DNA from: JAGXKT01 sp964531695
Lineage (GTDB): Bacteria; Planctomycetota; Phycisphaerae; SM23-33
Direction: 5' to 3'
NCBI GenBank assembly: GCA_964531695.1
Contig: CAZHEH010000014.1
Location: forward strand, 11,949-75,948
Length of the DNA: 64,000 bases
The notes beneath the pieces were generated by a model, which was not told where the DNA came from, ran no database searches, and worked only from the letters and a program-made list of their open reading frames with translations. Numbering within the stretch: position 1 is the stretch's first letter; every line of letters begins with the position of its first letter. This document shows, in pieces, positions 24,663 to 32,797 of this stretch. Position numbers and translations under genes: made by a program.

Positions 24663-25438
24663 TCGCTACCCGCAAGCGATTCCGAAATCCGCGCCGCGAC
24701 GTTCCGCCCGGACAGCAGCATGCCGCCGAAGATCGGGCCCATCCGCGGCCCGCCGAGGGCGGCGCTGACGCTCATGCCCGCCACGAACAGCCCCGGGAAG
24801 ACCTCGCCCGCGTGCTCGGACACGAACGCCTCGCCCGCTTCCGGGTCCATCGGGCCCTCGACGCCGGACCCGGCCGGCTGCCCCGCCAGCAGCCCGCGGC
24901 GCCGCAGCGCCTGAACGCAAATCGCGTCGTGGCCCGTGCCGTCGAGCATCGCCCGGCAGCCGAACATGATCGGGTCGACGTGCAGGTTGCCCGAGATCAT
25001 CGTGCGGTTGGCCACGGCGCCCGTTACGCGCCCGGCCCGGACGGACAAGTCCTCCACCGTCAGCAGGTTCAGGATGTCAACGCCCGCATGCAGAGCGCCG
25101 AGGATGAGCGCGGCCGCCAACTCCACGGAATCCGCGCTGTGCAGCCCGTCGCCGCGGTCCCGATGGCGAATGGAGAACTCATCGAGCAGTTCCAGCGCTT
25201 CGTCCTGGATGACGACCTCGTTCATGCCCATGCCGCCGCCCCATGTGCCGCCGCCGGGTGTGAGGCGCTTCTCCAGGACGGTCACCTTCACGCCCTGCCG
25301 GGCGAGGATCGTTCCCGCCGTCAGGCCCGCGGGGCCCGCGCCGACGATAATCACGTCGCTCTCGATCCGACCCCCAAGCTTGTCGTGATAGCTGTCGAGT
25401 ATGATTCGCGAGATTCGCGTCTGGTCCAGTCGCGTCAT
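24659..25438 (-). CDS. thi4: Thiamine thiazole synthase, sulfide-dependent (archaeal-type) Thi4
   Basis: A 259-residue FAD/NAD-binding protein that makes the ADP-thiazole moiety of thiamine from NAD, glycine and a sulfur source. It has the dinucleotide motif DVIIVGAGPAGLTAG, EKRLTPGGGTWGGGMGMNEV, and GGPRMGPIFGGMLLSG near the end. At the catalytic position the sequence is GNLHVDPIMFG: a His stands where yeast Thi4 has the Cys that is consumed as sulfur donor. This fits the iron- and sulfide-dependent catalytic form. The ATG at 25438 matches the family N-terminus. The stop overlaps the radical SAM start. No TPP riboswitch is visible upstream. Confidence 0.9.
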   Translation of the reverse strand: MTRLDQTRISRIILDSYHDKLGGRIESDVIIVGAGPAGLTAGTILARQGVKVTVLEKRLTPGGGTWGGGMGMNEVVIQDEALELLDEFSIRHRDRGDGLHSADSVELAAALILGALHAGVDILNLLTVEDLSVRAGRVTGAVANRTMISGNLHVDPIMFGCRAMLDGTGHDAICVQALRRRGLLAGQPAGSGVEGPMDPEAGEAFVSEHAGEVFPGLFVAGMSVSAALGGPRMGPIFGGMLLSGRNVAARISESLAGSE

Positions 25439-25542
25439 TCGTTGCTCCCAACAATACACGCATACAAGGAATACACGAATCCGCCGGTCGCGCATCGCAG
25501 CACGATCCAAACCCGCGTGATTCGTGCAGCCCGTGGGCTTCT

Positions 25543-26010
25543 TCAGGCCAGGAAGAACGTACCATCGTAGCGGCGGTAATCGTCCAGCGTGCGGCGATGA
25601 ATGTCCACCATTTCATCGGGCAACTCGTCGAGCGCGAAGAAGCGGACCTCCGAGCCCTCGACGCCGTCGGCCGCCGGCTCGCCGCGCCAGCGCCGCACGA
25701 CGAACGCGAGCGAGAAGCACTGGATCCGGTCCCCGTTGGGGTAGGTAAGCCCCTGATCCGGCCCGCTGTACAGCGCCATCGGCTCCGGCTCGACGACCTC
25801 CAACGCCGTTTCCTCCGCCACCTCGCGGCGGATCGCCTCCAGCGCCGTCTCGCCGATTTCCACGGACCCCGCCGGCAGGCCCCACAGCGGCATGTCCGTC
25901 CGCCGCTGGAGCAGCACGCGCCCGGCGGCATCCAGGACCACCGCCCGGACGCCCGGCAGAAGGATCGGCCGGGAGCCGACCAGCGCCCGCATTTCACGCA
26001 GGTAGCTCAC
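25543..26010 (-). CDS. Nudix hydrolase
   Basis: A 155-residue Nudix protein. The Nudix box G-x5-E-x7-REUxEExGU is GSVEIGETALEAIRREVAEE; the Glu residues bind magnesium. The N-terminus YLREMRALVGSRPILLPGV is that of the ADP-ribose pyrophosphatase-like branch, so I start at the GTG at 26010 rather than the ATG at 25992. That GTG overlaps the upstream stop as GTGA. Substrate not assignable. It sits in a minus-strand chain with the thioesterase and the Mrp fusion. 25439-25542 holds no gene. Confidence 0.88.
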   Translation of the reverse strand: MSYLREMRALVGSRPILLPGVRAVVLDAAGRVLLQRRTDMPLWGLPAGSVEIGETALEAIRREVAEETALEVVEPEPMALYSGPDQGLTYPNGDRIQCFSLAFVVRRWRGEPAADGVEGSEVRFFALDELPDEMVDIHRRTLDDYRRYDGTFFLA

Positions 26011-26456
26011 TTCGGTTGGCCCGCAAGCGCGGCCTCCGTCGCCATGAACTTGCCGGTGGCGGTGGCCCGCACCTCGCCTTCCTGCACCAGCTCCGCCGAC
26101 AGGACGTACAGCGGCGCGTTGGACCGCTCCATGTGCGCCCGGACGCGCGCCTCGGCGCCGGTCCGCACCGGGTGCCGGAAGCGGACGCTCAACTCGGCCG
26201 TCACGCCCGTGATGCCTTGGGCGAACAGGCAGTGGGTCATCGCCCCGTCCAGCAGGCACGACACGACGCCACCGTGCAGCGTGCCGGGGTAGCCCTCGTA
26301 GTCGCTCCGGCACTCGAACAGGCCCTGCACGCCTTCGCCGTCCGCATGGTAGCACACACCCAGCCCGTGCCGGTTCAGTTCCGAGCAGACCGCGCACCGC
26401 GGGTGCGCCCCCCGACGCAACGACTGGCGCGTGGGTTCGGCCAGGTCAGTGGTCAC
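26007..26456 (-). CDS. PaaI-type hotdog thioesterase
   Basis: A 149-residue hotdog-fold protein of the PaaI group. Its signature is YEGYPGTLHGGVVSCLLDGA, with the HGG helix start, then VTAELSVRFRHPVRTGAEA and ATATGKFMA. It probably hydrolyses an acyl-CoA. A CxxC pair near the N-terminus (HPRCAVCSEL) is seen in a subset of the family. The GTG at 26456 (MTTDLAEPT) has GGAG nine bases upstream and overlaps the Mrp fusion stop by 11 bases. It is coupled to the Nudix gene by a GTGA overlap. Confidence 0.85.
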   Translation of the reverse strand: MTTDLAEPTRQSLRRGAHPRCAVCSELNRHGLGVCYHADGEGVQGLFECRSDYEGYPGTLHGGVVSCLLDGAMTHCLFAQGITGVTAELSVRFRHPVRTGAEARVRAHMERSNAPLYVLSAELVQEGEVRATATGKFMATEAALAGQPK

Positions 26457-27669
26457 AGACGTTCTCTCCGGTCGCCAACGTGCCGGCGACGTACTGCCGG
26501 GCCAGAGCCGCGGGCTCGGCCGCCGGGGCGCCGACCACCACGCGGATGCCGCTTTGCTCGAAGAGTCCCTGCGCACGACTGCCCATGCCGCCGGCGATGA
26601 TCACCTCGGCGCCCATCTCGCTCAGCCAGCGTGGCAGCGCGCCCGGCTCGTGCGGCGGGGGCGTGTGCGACGCCTCGGCCAGGACCTCGCCCGACTCGGC
26701 GTCCACGTCCAGCAGCGTGAACTGCTCGCAATGGCCGAAGTGCAAGCTCAGCTTGCCGCCGGCCAGGGGAATGGCGATTCGCATACGGCCGTTCTCCTTG
26801 TTGCCTTGTGCCGCGGCAGGCGGCTCGCCTGTCTCGGCGATCAGAAGCCGCTCGACGATCCCCGCGAAGGCAACGTTCGCCGGGGAGTGGTCGTTATCCA
26901 TCATGAACGGCGTGCCCTCGTCGCCGGAAGCAACCACGCGAGGGTCGATCGGGACCTGCCCCAGCAGAGCGACGCCCGCCTTGTTCGCCAAGGCGGCCCC
27001 GCCCCCGCGGCCGAACAGGTCCGACCGCTCGCCGCAGTGCGGGCAGACGAAACCGCTCATGTTCTCGACGATGCCCGCCACGGGCAGCTCGACGCTCCGG
27101 CAGAACTGAAGGCAACGCCGTACGTCCGCGACGGCCACGTCCTGCGGTGTGGTGACGATGACGGCCGAGGAGGCCGGGCCCGCGAGCTGCGCCACGGCGA
27201 GCGGCTCGTCGCCCGTGCCGGGCGGGGAGTCGACCACGAGGTAGTCCAGCTCGCCCCACTCGACTTCGCCGAGGAACTGCCGGATCGCGCCGAACTTCCG
27301 GGGGCCGCGCCAGATCACCGGCTGGTCGCCCCCGGCCAGCAGCAGGCCGATCGAGATCACCTTCAGGTTGTCCCGCATTGCCACGGGCACCATCTGCTCG
27401 TCGGCCGACACGTCCACCCGTCGCCCGACCAGCCCCATCAGCGTCGGGATGCTCGGTCCGTGCACGTCCACGTCGAGCAGGCCGACGCGCTTGCCGGCGT
27501 TCGCCAGCGCCACGGCCAGGTTGGCCGCCACGGTGCTCTTGCCCACGCCGCCCTTGCCGGAAAGAACCAACAGCTTGCGACCGACGCGGCTCATGCGCTC
27601 CTGGAGCTTGAGGTCGGCGAACTGCTGCTCGGAAGGGTCGGGGGTGTTTGCTGGGTCCTGCGTTGCCAT
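26446..27669 (-). CDS. Mrp/NBP35-type ATPase fused to a NifX-like cofactor domain
   Basis: A 407-residue protein with two parts. Residues 1-285 are an Mrp/Nbp35 iron-sulfur carrier ATPase: deviant Walker A in LSGKGGVGKSTVAANLA, switch DVDVHGPSIPTLMG, PPGTGDEPL, and the cluster-binding CxxC in FVCPHCGERSDLFG. Residues about 295-400 are a dinitrogenase iron-molybdenum cofactor-type domain (RIAIPLAGGKLSLHFGHCEQ, IIAGGMGSRAQGLFEQSGI). The fusion matches Mrp/ORP9-type proteins of the orange-protein gene set in sulfate reducers. It lies upstream of the thioesterase and downstream of a MinD-ferredoxin ATPase, so a role in building a metal cluster is likely. Confidence 0.88.
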   Translation of the reverse strand: MATQDPANTPDPSEQQFADLKLQERMSRVGRKLLVLSGKGGVGKSTVAANLAVALANAGKRVGLLDVDVHGPSIPTLMGLVGRRVDVSADEQMVPVAMRDNLKVISIGLLLAGGDQPVIWRGPRKFGAIRQFLGEVEWGELDYLVVDSPPGTGDEPLAVAQLAGPASSAVIVTTPQDVAVADVRRCLQFCRSVELPVAGIVENMSGFVCPHCGERSDLFGRGGGAALANKAGVALLGQVPIDPRVVASGDEGTPFMMDNDHSPANVAFAGIVERLLIAETGEPPAAAQGNKENGRMRIAIPLAGGKLSLHFGHCEQFTLLDVDAESGEVLAEASHTPPPHEPGALPRWLSEMGAEVIIAGGMGSRAQGLFEQSGIRVVVGAPAAEPAALARQYVAGTLATGENVCDH

Positions 27670-27687
27670 CGGTCTTATCGTGCTCCG

Positions 27688-28581
27688 TCAGGCCGCGACG
27701 CGCCGCATCACGGCCCGCCATATCTCCTCGATGTCGGCGGCCGCGCCGTCGCCGCCGTACTCGACCACCGTCTGCCGGCGTCGCTGCGCGTCGGTCACGG
27801 CACGGTCGTAGCGAATCCGGCCGACGACCGCCAGCCCCCGCTCGACCGCCAGGCGCTCGATCCGCCCGGCGATCTCGTCGTTCAGGTCGTGCTTGTTGAT
27901 CGCGATCATCGTCTCGATCCCCAGGCCGCGGGCGACCTGCGCCACGCGCTCCAGGTCGTGCAGGCCCGACAGTGTCGGCTCCGTCACGATCAGCGCCGCA
28001 TCTGCGCCCGTCAGCGACGCGATGACCGGGCAACCGATGCCCGGCGAGCCATCCACGAGCAACAATTCGTGACCGTCGCGCTCGGCGATGGCGGCCGCCT
28101 CCTTACGGACCCGCGTTACCAGCTTGCCCGAATTCTCCTCTGCCACGCCCAGCCGGGCGTGCACCATCGGGCCGAAGCGGGTCGTCGACACGAGCCACTC
28201 GCCGTTGACCGCCGGCGAGAACTCGATGGCGCCGGCGGGGCAGAACCACGCGCAGACGCCGCAGCCCTCGCAGCCGATCGGATCGACGCGGTAGGTCTTG
28301 GCGAGCATGTCGCTGCCCGGCCCGTCGACGCAGATCGCGCCGAACCGGCAGACCTCCGCGCACCGACCGCAGGCGACGCACTTTTCGGGCAGAACCCTCG
28401 CCCGCGAGCCGCCGGAGAACTCCTCGCGCCGCTCGACGGTCGGCTCCAGCACCAGGTGCAGGTCCGCCGCGTCGACGTCGCAGTCGGCCAGTACGGGGCG
28501 ATTGGCCAGCGCGGCCAGCGACGCCACCACCGACGTCTTGCCCGTCCCGCCCTTGCCGCTTATGACGACCAGTTCCTTCAT
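27688..28581 (-). CDS. MinD-like ATPase with inserted 2x[4Fe-4S] ferredoxin domain
   Basis: A 297-residue P-loop ATPase of the MinD/ParA/CobQ family. The N-terminus has the deviant Walker A MKELVVISGKGGTGKTSV. A two-cluster ferredoxin insert follows at about 63-115: CVACGRCAEVCRFGAICV and CEGCGVCAWFCPAGAIEF. Later blocks are LLLVDGSPGIGCPV, IVTEPTLSGLHDL and AINKHDLN. Such proteins occur, often in pairs, in orange-protein (orp) clusters and near NifX-like genes; only one copy is seen here. I start at the ATG at 28581 since upstream in-frame sequence overlaps another gene. Confidence 0.9.
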   Translation of the reverse strand: MKELVVISGKGGTGKTSVVASLAALANRPVLADCDVDAADLHLVLEPTVERREEFSGGSRARVLPEKCVACGRCAEVCRFGAICVDGPGSDMLAKTYRVDPIGCEGCGVCAWFCPAGAIEFSPAVNGEWLVSTTRFGPMVHARLGVAEENSGKLVTRVRKEAAAIAERDGHELLLVDGSPGIGCPVIASLTGADAALIVTEPTLSGLHDLERVAQVARGLGIETMIAINKHDLNDEIAGRIERLAVERGLAVVGRIRYDRAVTDAQRRRQTVVEYGGDGAAADIEEIWRAVMRRVAA

Positions 28582-28723
28582 GCCTTCGAACCAAAAGGGC
28601 CGGGGGAAAAGCCGGATCGGGCAGCCGTTGACCGCCGTGCCGACAGGGCCGACGCCGACGGCCGGCCCTGCCGGTCGAAGCGCTTTCCGTGTCCGCCGCC
28701 TGCTCCGTGGGGGCCTGATCGGC

Positions 28724-28957
28724 TCAGAACGGACAACTGCCGGTACGGCACGCCGCGTCGGGGCAGGACGGCCCGGTGCAGGTCGGACACTCCCCGGCGC
28801 CGGTCGATCCGCCCGCCTGGGCCGAGAACGTCGAGAGCATCTTCTCCGTGTCTGTCGAGCCGCAGGCCTCGCACGCGTGGCTGCCGGCGCCACCGGCCGG
28901 CTCCAAAAAGGTCGTCACGTGCCCGCACGACTTGCAGCGATACTCGAACATCGGCAT
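28724..28957 (-). CDS. FmdB-type zinc ribbon protein with Cys-rich tail
   Basis: A 77-residue protein. The N-terminus MPMFEYRCKSCGHVTTFLE is the FmdB/regulatory zinc-ribbon start, with two CxxC knuckles (CKSC and CEAC). The tail adds further cysteines: ECPTCTGPSCPDAACRTGSC. A possible -10 box on the minus strand, TACAAT (29038-29043 on the complement), lies about 80 bases upstream. It probably binds zinc or iron; its function in this metal-cluster neighbourhood is unknown. Confidence 0.85.
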   Translation of the reverse strand: MPMFEYRCKSCGHVTTFLEPAGGAGSHACEACGSTDTEKMLSTFSAQAGGSTGAGECPTCTGPSCPDAACRTGSCPF

Positions 28958-29057
28958 GGCTCTTCTCCTGAGGCGATTGCGTGTCGCCGCCGGGCGGATC
29001 CGCCCGACCCCGGCCGGACCGCCCGCGGCAAAGCCGCATTGTACACGCCTCGCCGCC

Positions 29058-29429
29058 TCAGGCGCCGCTCACGCCGTACTTGCTCGCCACGGTGGGAGCG
29101 TCCGCCGCCTGGAGCTTGCCCGCCTTGAACTGCTCCACCGCCTCCCGCACGGTGCCGGAGCAGCCGGAGATCACCTGGATGCCCGCGGCCGTGAGAGTCC
29201 GATGCGCGTTGGGTCCGCAGTTGCCCGTCAGCACCGCCGCGGCGCCTTGGTCCGCCACAAGCTGCGCCGCCTGAATGCCCGCACCGCCGCCGGCGGAGGC
29301 GCCCGCGTTGGCCAGCGGTGTCGCCTGCATCTCATCCGTGTCGACGAGCAGGAACTGCGCGCATCGGCCGAAGCGGGGGTCAATCTCGTGATCCAGCGTC
29401 GGTCCGGTCGCGGTCGCTACGATCTTCAT
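29058..29429 (-). CDS. NifX/NifB-type iron-molybdenum cofactor-binding domain protein
   Basis: A 123-residue single-domain protein: MKIVATATGPTLDHEIDPRF, GRCAQFLLVDTD, QLVADQGAAAVLTGNCGPNA, AGIQVISGCSGTVREAVEQF. This is the MTH1175/NifX-like fold to which the molybdenum-copper-binding orange protein of sulfate reducers also belongs. With the Mrp fusion, the MinD-ferredoxin ATPase and the two small Gly/Cys-rich proteins it forms an orange-protein-like gene set. Which metal it binds cannot be told from sequence. The ATG at 29429 begins the conserved strand. Confidence 0.88.
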   Translation of the reverse strand: MKIVATATGPTLDHEIDPRFGRCAQFLLVDTDEMQATPLANAGASAGGGAGIQAAQLVADQGAAAVLTGNCGPNAHRTLTAAGIQVISGCSGTVREAVEQFKAGKLQAADAPTVASKYGVSGA

Positions 29430-29516
29430 GGGTCGCCTTCCGAAAAAATCGCCGGCCGGGGCGGCACCTGCCCCAGAAACCACCCCGGCACTACGGCGAT
29501 TCACGCTTGTCGGCGG

Positions 29517-29891
29517 CTACTTGGCCTCGTCGGCCTGCCGCTTCTCGATTTCGTCGATGCGCTGCCTCACCCCGTCCAGGGCGTCGGCGAGGTACTCCGC
29601 CTGGCCCTTGAGCAACTCGATCTGCTGCTCCGGCGCGGCTCCAGCGGCATACGGCACCGCTGCGGCCGGCGGCGCGGCCGCACCGAAGCGCTGCCAGCCC
29701 GGCAGGCCCGTGGCGTAGAAGCCGTTCCGCCGTCCTCTGCCGCGACCCCAGCCCATGCCGCGTCCGAAGCCGAAGCCCCTTCCGCCGACCGGATTGGCAA
29801 ACCCCGGCGCTGCGTAGCCGGCGCAGTAGCCGGCCGCTCGTCCCGTCATCGGACCCATTCCTGCAGGGCCTGTTCCATCTCCACCTGGCAT
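29517..29891 (-). CDS. DUF5320-type Gly-rich protein with coiled-coil tail
   Basis: A 124-residue protein beginning MPGGDGTGPAGMGPMTGRAA, the hallmark of the small DUF5320-like family found near NifX-type genes. A Gly/Arg-rich stretch (GGRGFGFGRGMGWGRGRGRR) is followed by Ala/Pro-rich linker and an amphipathic C-terminal helix (QQIELLKGQAEYLADALDGV). Function unknown. Next to the NifX-type gene on the same strand. Confidence 0.8.
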   Translation of the reverse strand: MPGGDGTGPAGMGPMTGRAAGYCAGYAAPGFANPVGGRGFGFGRGMGWGRGRGRRNGFYATGLPGWQRFGAAAPPAAAVPYAAGAAPEQQIELLKGQAEYLADALDGVRQRIDEIEKRQADEAK

Positions 29892-29911
29892 GATTCACAC
29901 CTCCCGCGGCA

Positions 29912-30136
29912 TTAGCCGCGTGTCATTCGAGAGCCACACTTCGGGCAGGCCATGCCATTGCACGGCTGCCCCGCTTGATGCTGGGCGGCATGCCCGCAAC
30001 TCGGGCACACACACCGTCCGCCCGGCCCGGCCGCATACGGGCCGCCCATCCGCCCGCGCCCGGCGCCGCGTCCGCGTCCGCCGCCCGCTCCACGTCCGCC
30101 GCCGCCCGGCGGTCCTTGTCCGTCGCCTCTGGGCAT
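29912..30136 (-). CDS. Gly-rich zinc-ribbon protein
   Basis: A 74-residue protein that shares the opening MPRGDGQGP with its neighbour, then a Gly/Arg-rich run, then a C-terminal zinc ribbon (CVCPSCGHAAQ and MACPKCGSRMTRG). The ATG at 30136 is chosen because the ribosome binding site GGAAGG sits nine bases upstream; an ATG at 30145 would be too close to it. First gene of the orange-protein-like group. 30137-30380 holds no further gene that I can support. Confidence 0.7.
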   Translation of the reverse strand: MPRGDGQGPPGGGGRGAGGGRGRGAGRGRMGGPYAAGPGGRCVCPSCGHAAQHQAGQPCNGMACPKCGSRMTRG

Positions 30137-30380
30137 GCTGCACATCCTTCCGCCTTGCCGCACCGTGTCGGGGCCGCTCTACCGGCCCAAGCAGCGCGTG
30201 CGGTCCGTTCTTCACTCTTTGCGAAGCTCGTGCCAGCGCCAAGGTGCCCGAGCGCAAGAAGCGCAAGACATTTCCATGTAGTGACTTGCCGCCCCGACCG
30301 CCTATGGACGAGGTTGACACATCCGCGCAGAATGACGCGCAAACCGCGATATATCCGCGCATTGTGCAACAGAAGGGCGG

Positions 30381-31475
30381 TCAGGCCCGGTCGGCGTCCC
30401 CGTCCCGGTCGAGCATGCGCGCGACGTTTGCCGGGTTGACCGGCTGGATCACGCCGCGGTCGGTGATGATGCCCGTGATCAGCTCGGCCGGGGTCACATC
30501 GAAGGCCGGGCTGTAGGTGCGGGCGTTCTCGGGAGCGGTCCGCTTGCCGAAGCCGCAGGTGATTTCATCCTCGCCCCGCTGCTCGATGGGGATTTCCTCG
30601 CCCGTCGCCAGCGAGAGGTCGAACGTGCTGTACGGGGCCGCGACGTAGAACGGCACTCCATGCCGCCGGGCGAGCACGGCGACGGTATACGTGCCGATCT
30701 TGTTGGCCGCGTCCCCGTTGGCGGCGATGCGGTCGGCCCCGGTGATGACCATGCCGACGCGGCCTTCCTTCAGCACCTGCCCGGCCATGCCGTCCGTGAC
30801 GATGACCGCCTCGATGCCCGCTTGCATCAGCTCCCAGGCGGTCAGGCGACTGCCCTGGAGGAGCGGACGGGTCTCGTCGCAGTAGACGGTCAGCCCGTGT
30901 CCGGCCGCGTGCGCGAGATACATGCCCGCCGTGGCCGTGCCGATGCCCGCCGTCGCCAAAGCTCCCGCGTTACAATGAGTTAGAACCGCGGAATGCTGCT
31001 CGATGATCGGCGCGGCGTACCGCCCGATCGCCAGGCACAGGGCGGTGTCCTCCTCGTGGATTGCCCGGGCCTCTTCCAGCATCGCAGCGCGAATGTCGTC
31101 CGTTGCGTCGCTGAGAGTCCGGTGGGCGCGCTCGGCCACGCGGCGAACCGCCCAGGAGAGGTTGACGGCCGTGGGACGGGAACCTTCCAGGTACTCCGCG
31201 GCGGCGTCTACTCCGGTAAGGAAGTCCCGCCCGTCGGGGAGCCACTCGGCCGCGACGACCATGCCGTATCCCGCGGCGACGCCGATGGCGGGCGCGCCGC
31301 GAACGGAAAGGCGGCGGATGGCCTTCCAGACGGTCTCGGCGTCGCGGCATTCGATGTAGACGGTTTCGTCGGGCAGGCGGGTCTGGTCGAGCAGGCGGAG
31401 GTAGCCGCGGACGGCATCGCCGACCCATTCCATCACGGGCACGGGGGGGAGGACTTCGGGAGAGGCAGCGGTCAT
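30381..31475 (-). CDS. mtnA: S-methyl-5-thioribose-1-phosphate isomerase
   Basis: A 364-residue isomerase of the methionine salvage pathway, turning methylthioribose 1-phosphate into methylthioribulose 1-phosphate. Family motifs are IRRLSVRGAPAIGVAAGYG, the catalytic Cys in LTHCNAGALATAGIGTA, DETRPLLQGSRLTAWEL, the catalytic Asp in VITGADRIAANGDAANKIGT, and the C-terminal FDVTPAELITGIITDRGVI. The length is normal. The start at 31475 precedes the conserved N-terminal helix. The gene points away from csrA; 31476-31679 is the shared upstream region. Confidence 0.95.
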   Translation of the reverse strand: MTAASPEVLPPVPVMEWVGDAVRGYLRLLDQTRLPDETVYIECRDAETVWKAIRRLSVRGAPAIGVAAGYGMVVAAEWLPDGRDFLTGVDAAAEYLEGSRPTAVNLSWAVRRVAERAHRTLSDATDDIRAAMLEEARAIHEEDTALCLAIGRYAAPIIEQHSAVLTHCNAGALATAGIGTATAGMYLAHAAGHGLTVYCDETRPLLQGSRLTAWELMQAGIEAVIVTDGMAGQVLKEGRVGMVITGADRIAANGDAANKIGTYTVAVLARRHGVPFYVAAPYSTFDLSLATGEEIPIEQRGEDEITCGFGKRTAPENARTYSPAFDVTPAELITGIITDRGVIQPVNPANVARMLDRDGDADRA

Positions 31476-31575
31476 GCCGGGAACGGTAGCGAATGCGGCC
31501 CGACCCTGCAAGCCCCGCGCCCGGAGCCGTGATTTGGCAAAAGGAAGCTCACATCCGCAAGGCGTCTGGTCGATA

Positions 31576-31581
31576 TATAAT
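31576..31581 (+). promoter_or_regulatory. -10 box upstream of csrA
   Basis: TATAAT preceded by GATA. No -35 match stands at the usual distance. Transcription from here would give csrA a leader of about 95 bases. Confidence 0.45.
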
Positions 31582-31679
31582 GCACGATGCGGACGGCAGC
31601 GGCGTCTTGCGCGTAGGGACGGCCGCGAAAGTAGGCGTAACGTCCGTTCCCAACGGCGATTCCAGGGAAGGAGCCGTCG

Positions 31680-31931
31680 ATGCTGGTGCTGTCTCGACAA
31701 CGAGACGAAACGATCATGATCGGCGACGACATCGAGATCACGGTCGTTGACGTGCGCGGGGAGAAGGTTCGCCTGGGCATCACGGCCCCGCCTCACATCG
31801 CCGTACACCGCAAGGAAGTCTACGATGCTATTCGTAGAGAGGGCGGCTCGACACGGGATCGCGGCTCCTCCCCGAACGTCAAGTCCCTCGCCGGGCGGAA
31901 GCATCCCCCCAAGGATGAGCCCGAGTCCTAG
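31680..31931 (+). CDS. csrA: Carbon storage regulator CsrA
   Basis: An 83-residue RNA-binding translational regulator. The N-terminus MLVLSRQRDETIMIGDDIEI and VRLGITAPPHIAVHRKEVYD are canonical, with the RNA-contacting Arg residues in LSRQRDE and VHRKEVY. The tail after residue 60 is a basic/Pro-rich extension. Its stop codon shares bases with the stop of the convergent HD-domain gene (CTAG at 31928-31931). Confidence 0.95.
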   Translation: MLVLSRQRDETIMIGDDIEITVVDVRGEKVRLGITAPPHIAVHRKEVYDAIRREGGSTRDRGSSPNVKSLAGRKHPPKDEPES

Positions 31932-32797
31932 CCCGTTGCCGGCACCGGACACGACGACCGCTCCGCCCCCGCCGGGCGGGCCGAGTCCAACTCGGACAGG
32001 TTCAGCACCTCCGCAAGCGATTCCACACACCGCGGGTCGTACCCGGACGGCGTGCACCGTCGCAGCTCCGCCACTGCGGCCGTGGGAGACATGGCCGGGC
32101 GATGCGGACGATCATGCGTCATCGCGTCGTACGCGTCTGCGACCGCGATGATCCGCGCGCCGAGCGGGATGTCCCCGCCCTTCAGGCCGCCGGGGTAACC
32201 GCTGCCATTCATCCGCTCGTGGTGGTAGCGGATGGACGGCAGCGCCGGGGCCAGCGAGCGGAGCGGTTTGAGCAGTTCATACGACACGTGGCTGTGGTTC
32301 TGCACCGAACGGAAATCGGCGCCGCCGATGCACCGACGGCTGAGCAGCACGGACTCGGGCACGGCCAGCATGCCGATGTCATGCAGCTCGCCGGCCAGGC
32401 CCAGCAGCTCGCACTGCTCCGCGGGACGGCCCATGTTCTCGGCCATCCGGCGGGTCAGCATGCCCACGTGGCGGCTGTGTCCGGCCCAGTAGGTGTCTCT
32501 CGATTCGACCTCCCGCACGATCCGCCGTAACACGGCGCTGTAGTGCCGTTCCGCCGCCAGGGCGCTGGTGCGGAGCGAGACGGATTCCTCCCCGAGCTGG
32601 CAGACCGCCCGGCGGACCTGGAGTACCAGGACGCCCGCCAACGCGATCAGCACGAGCCCGAGCAGCAGGGACGAGGTATGCCAGCCCTCGACGGCCAAGG
32701 CGCAGGCCACAACGCCGATGGCGATCAGGGAAATGGAGACCGGTCGTACCACGTCCCCGGCGTCGCCGAGAACGCGTAGTCTGCGAACTGCGCTCAC
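31928..32797 (-). CDS. Membrane HD-GYP-like phosphohydrolase, degenerate motifs
   Basis: About 289 residues. Two membrane helices at the N-terminus (SISLIAIGVVACALAV, LLLGLVLIALAGVLVLQV) precede an HD-GYP-type domain. Motifs are AGHSRHVGMLTRRMAE, LHDIGMLAVP, YHHERMNGSGYPGGLKG and IIAVADAYDAM. HD-GYP enzymes hydrolyse cyclic di-GMP. Here the Lys of HDIGK is Met and the Asp of HHExxDGxGYP is Asn, so activity is uncertain. I chose the GTG at 32797 just after GGGAGG, which is only four bases away; an upstream ATG at 32884 is possible but would add a low-complexity lead. Confidence 0.75.
   Translation of the reverse strand: MSAVRRLRVLGDAGDVVRPVSISLIAIGVVACALAVEGWHTSSLLLGLVLIALAGVLVLQVRRAVCQLGEESVSLRTSALAAERHYSAVLRRIVREVESRDTYWAGHSRHVGMLTRRMAENMGRPAEQCELLGLAGELHDIGMLAVPESVLLSRRCIGGADFRSVQNHSHVSYELLKPLRSLAPALPSIRYHHERMNGSGYPGGLKGGDIPLGARIIAVADAYDAMTHDRPHRPAMSPTAAVAELRRCTPSGYDPRCVESLAEVLNLSELDSARPAGAERSSCPVPATG

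Noticed and set aside
25439..25542. TPP riboswitch upstream of thi4
   Set aside because: None of the conserved TPP-aptamer strings (CTGAGA, ACCTGATCTGG-type) is found upstream of the gene.
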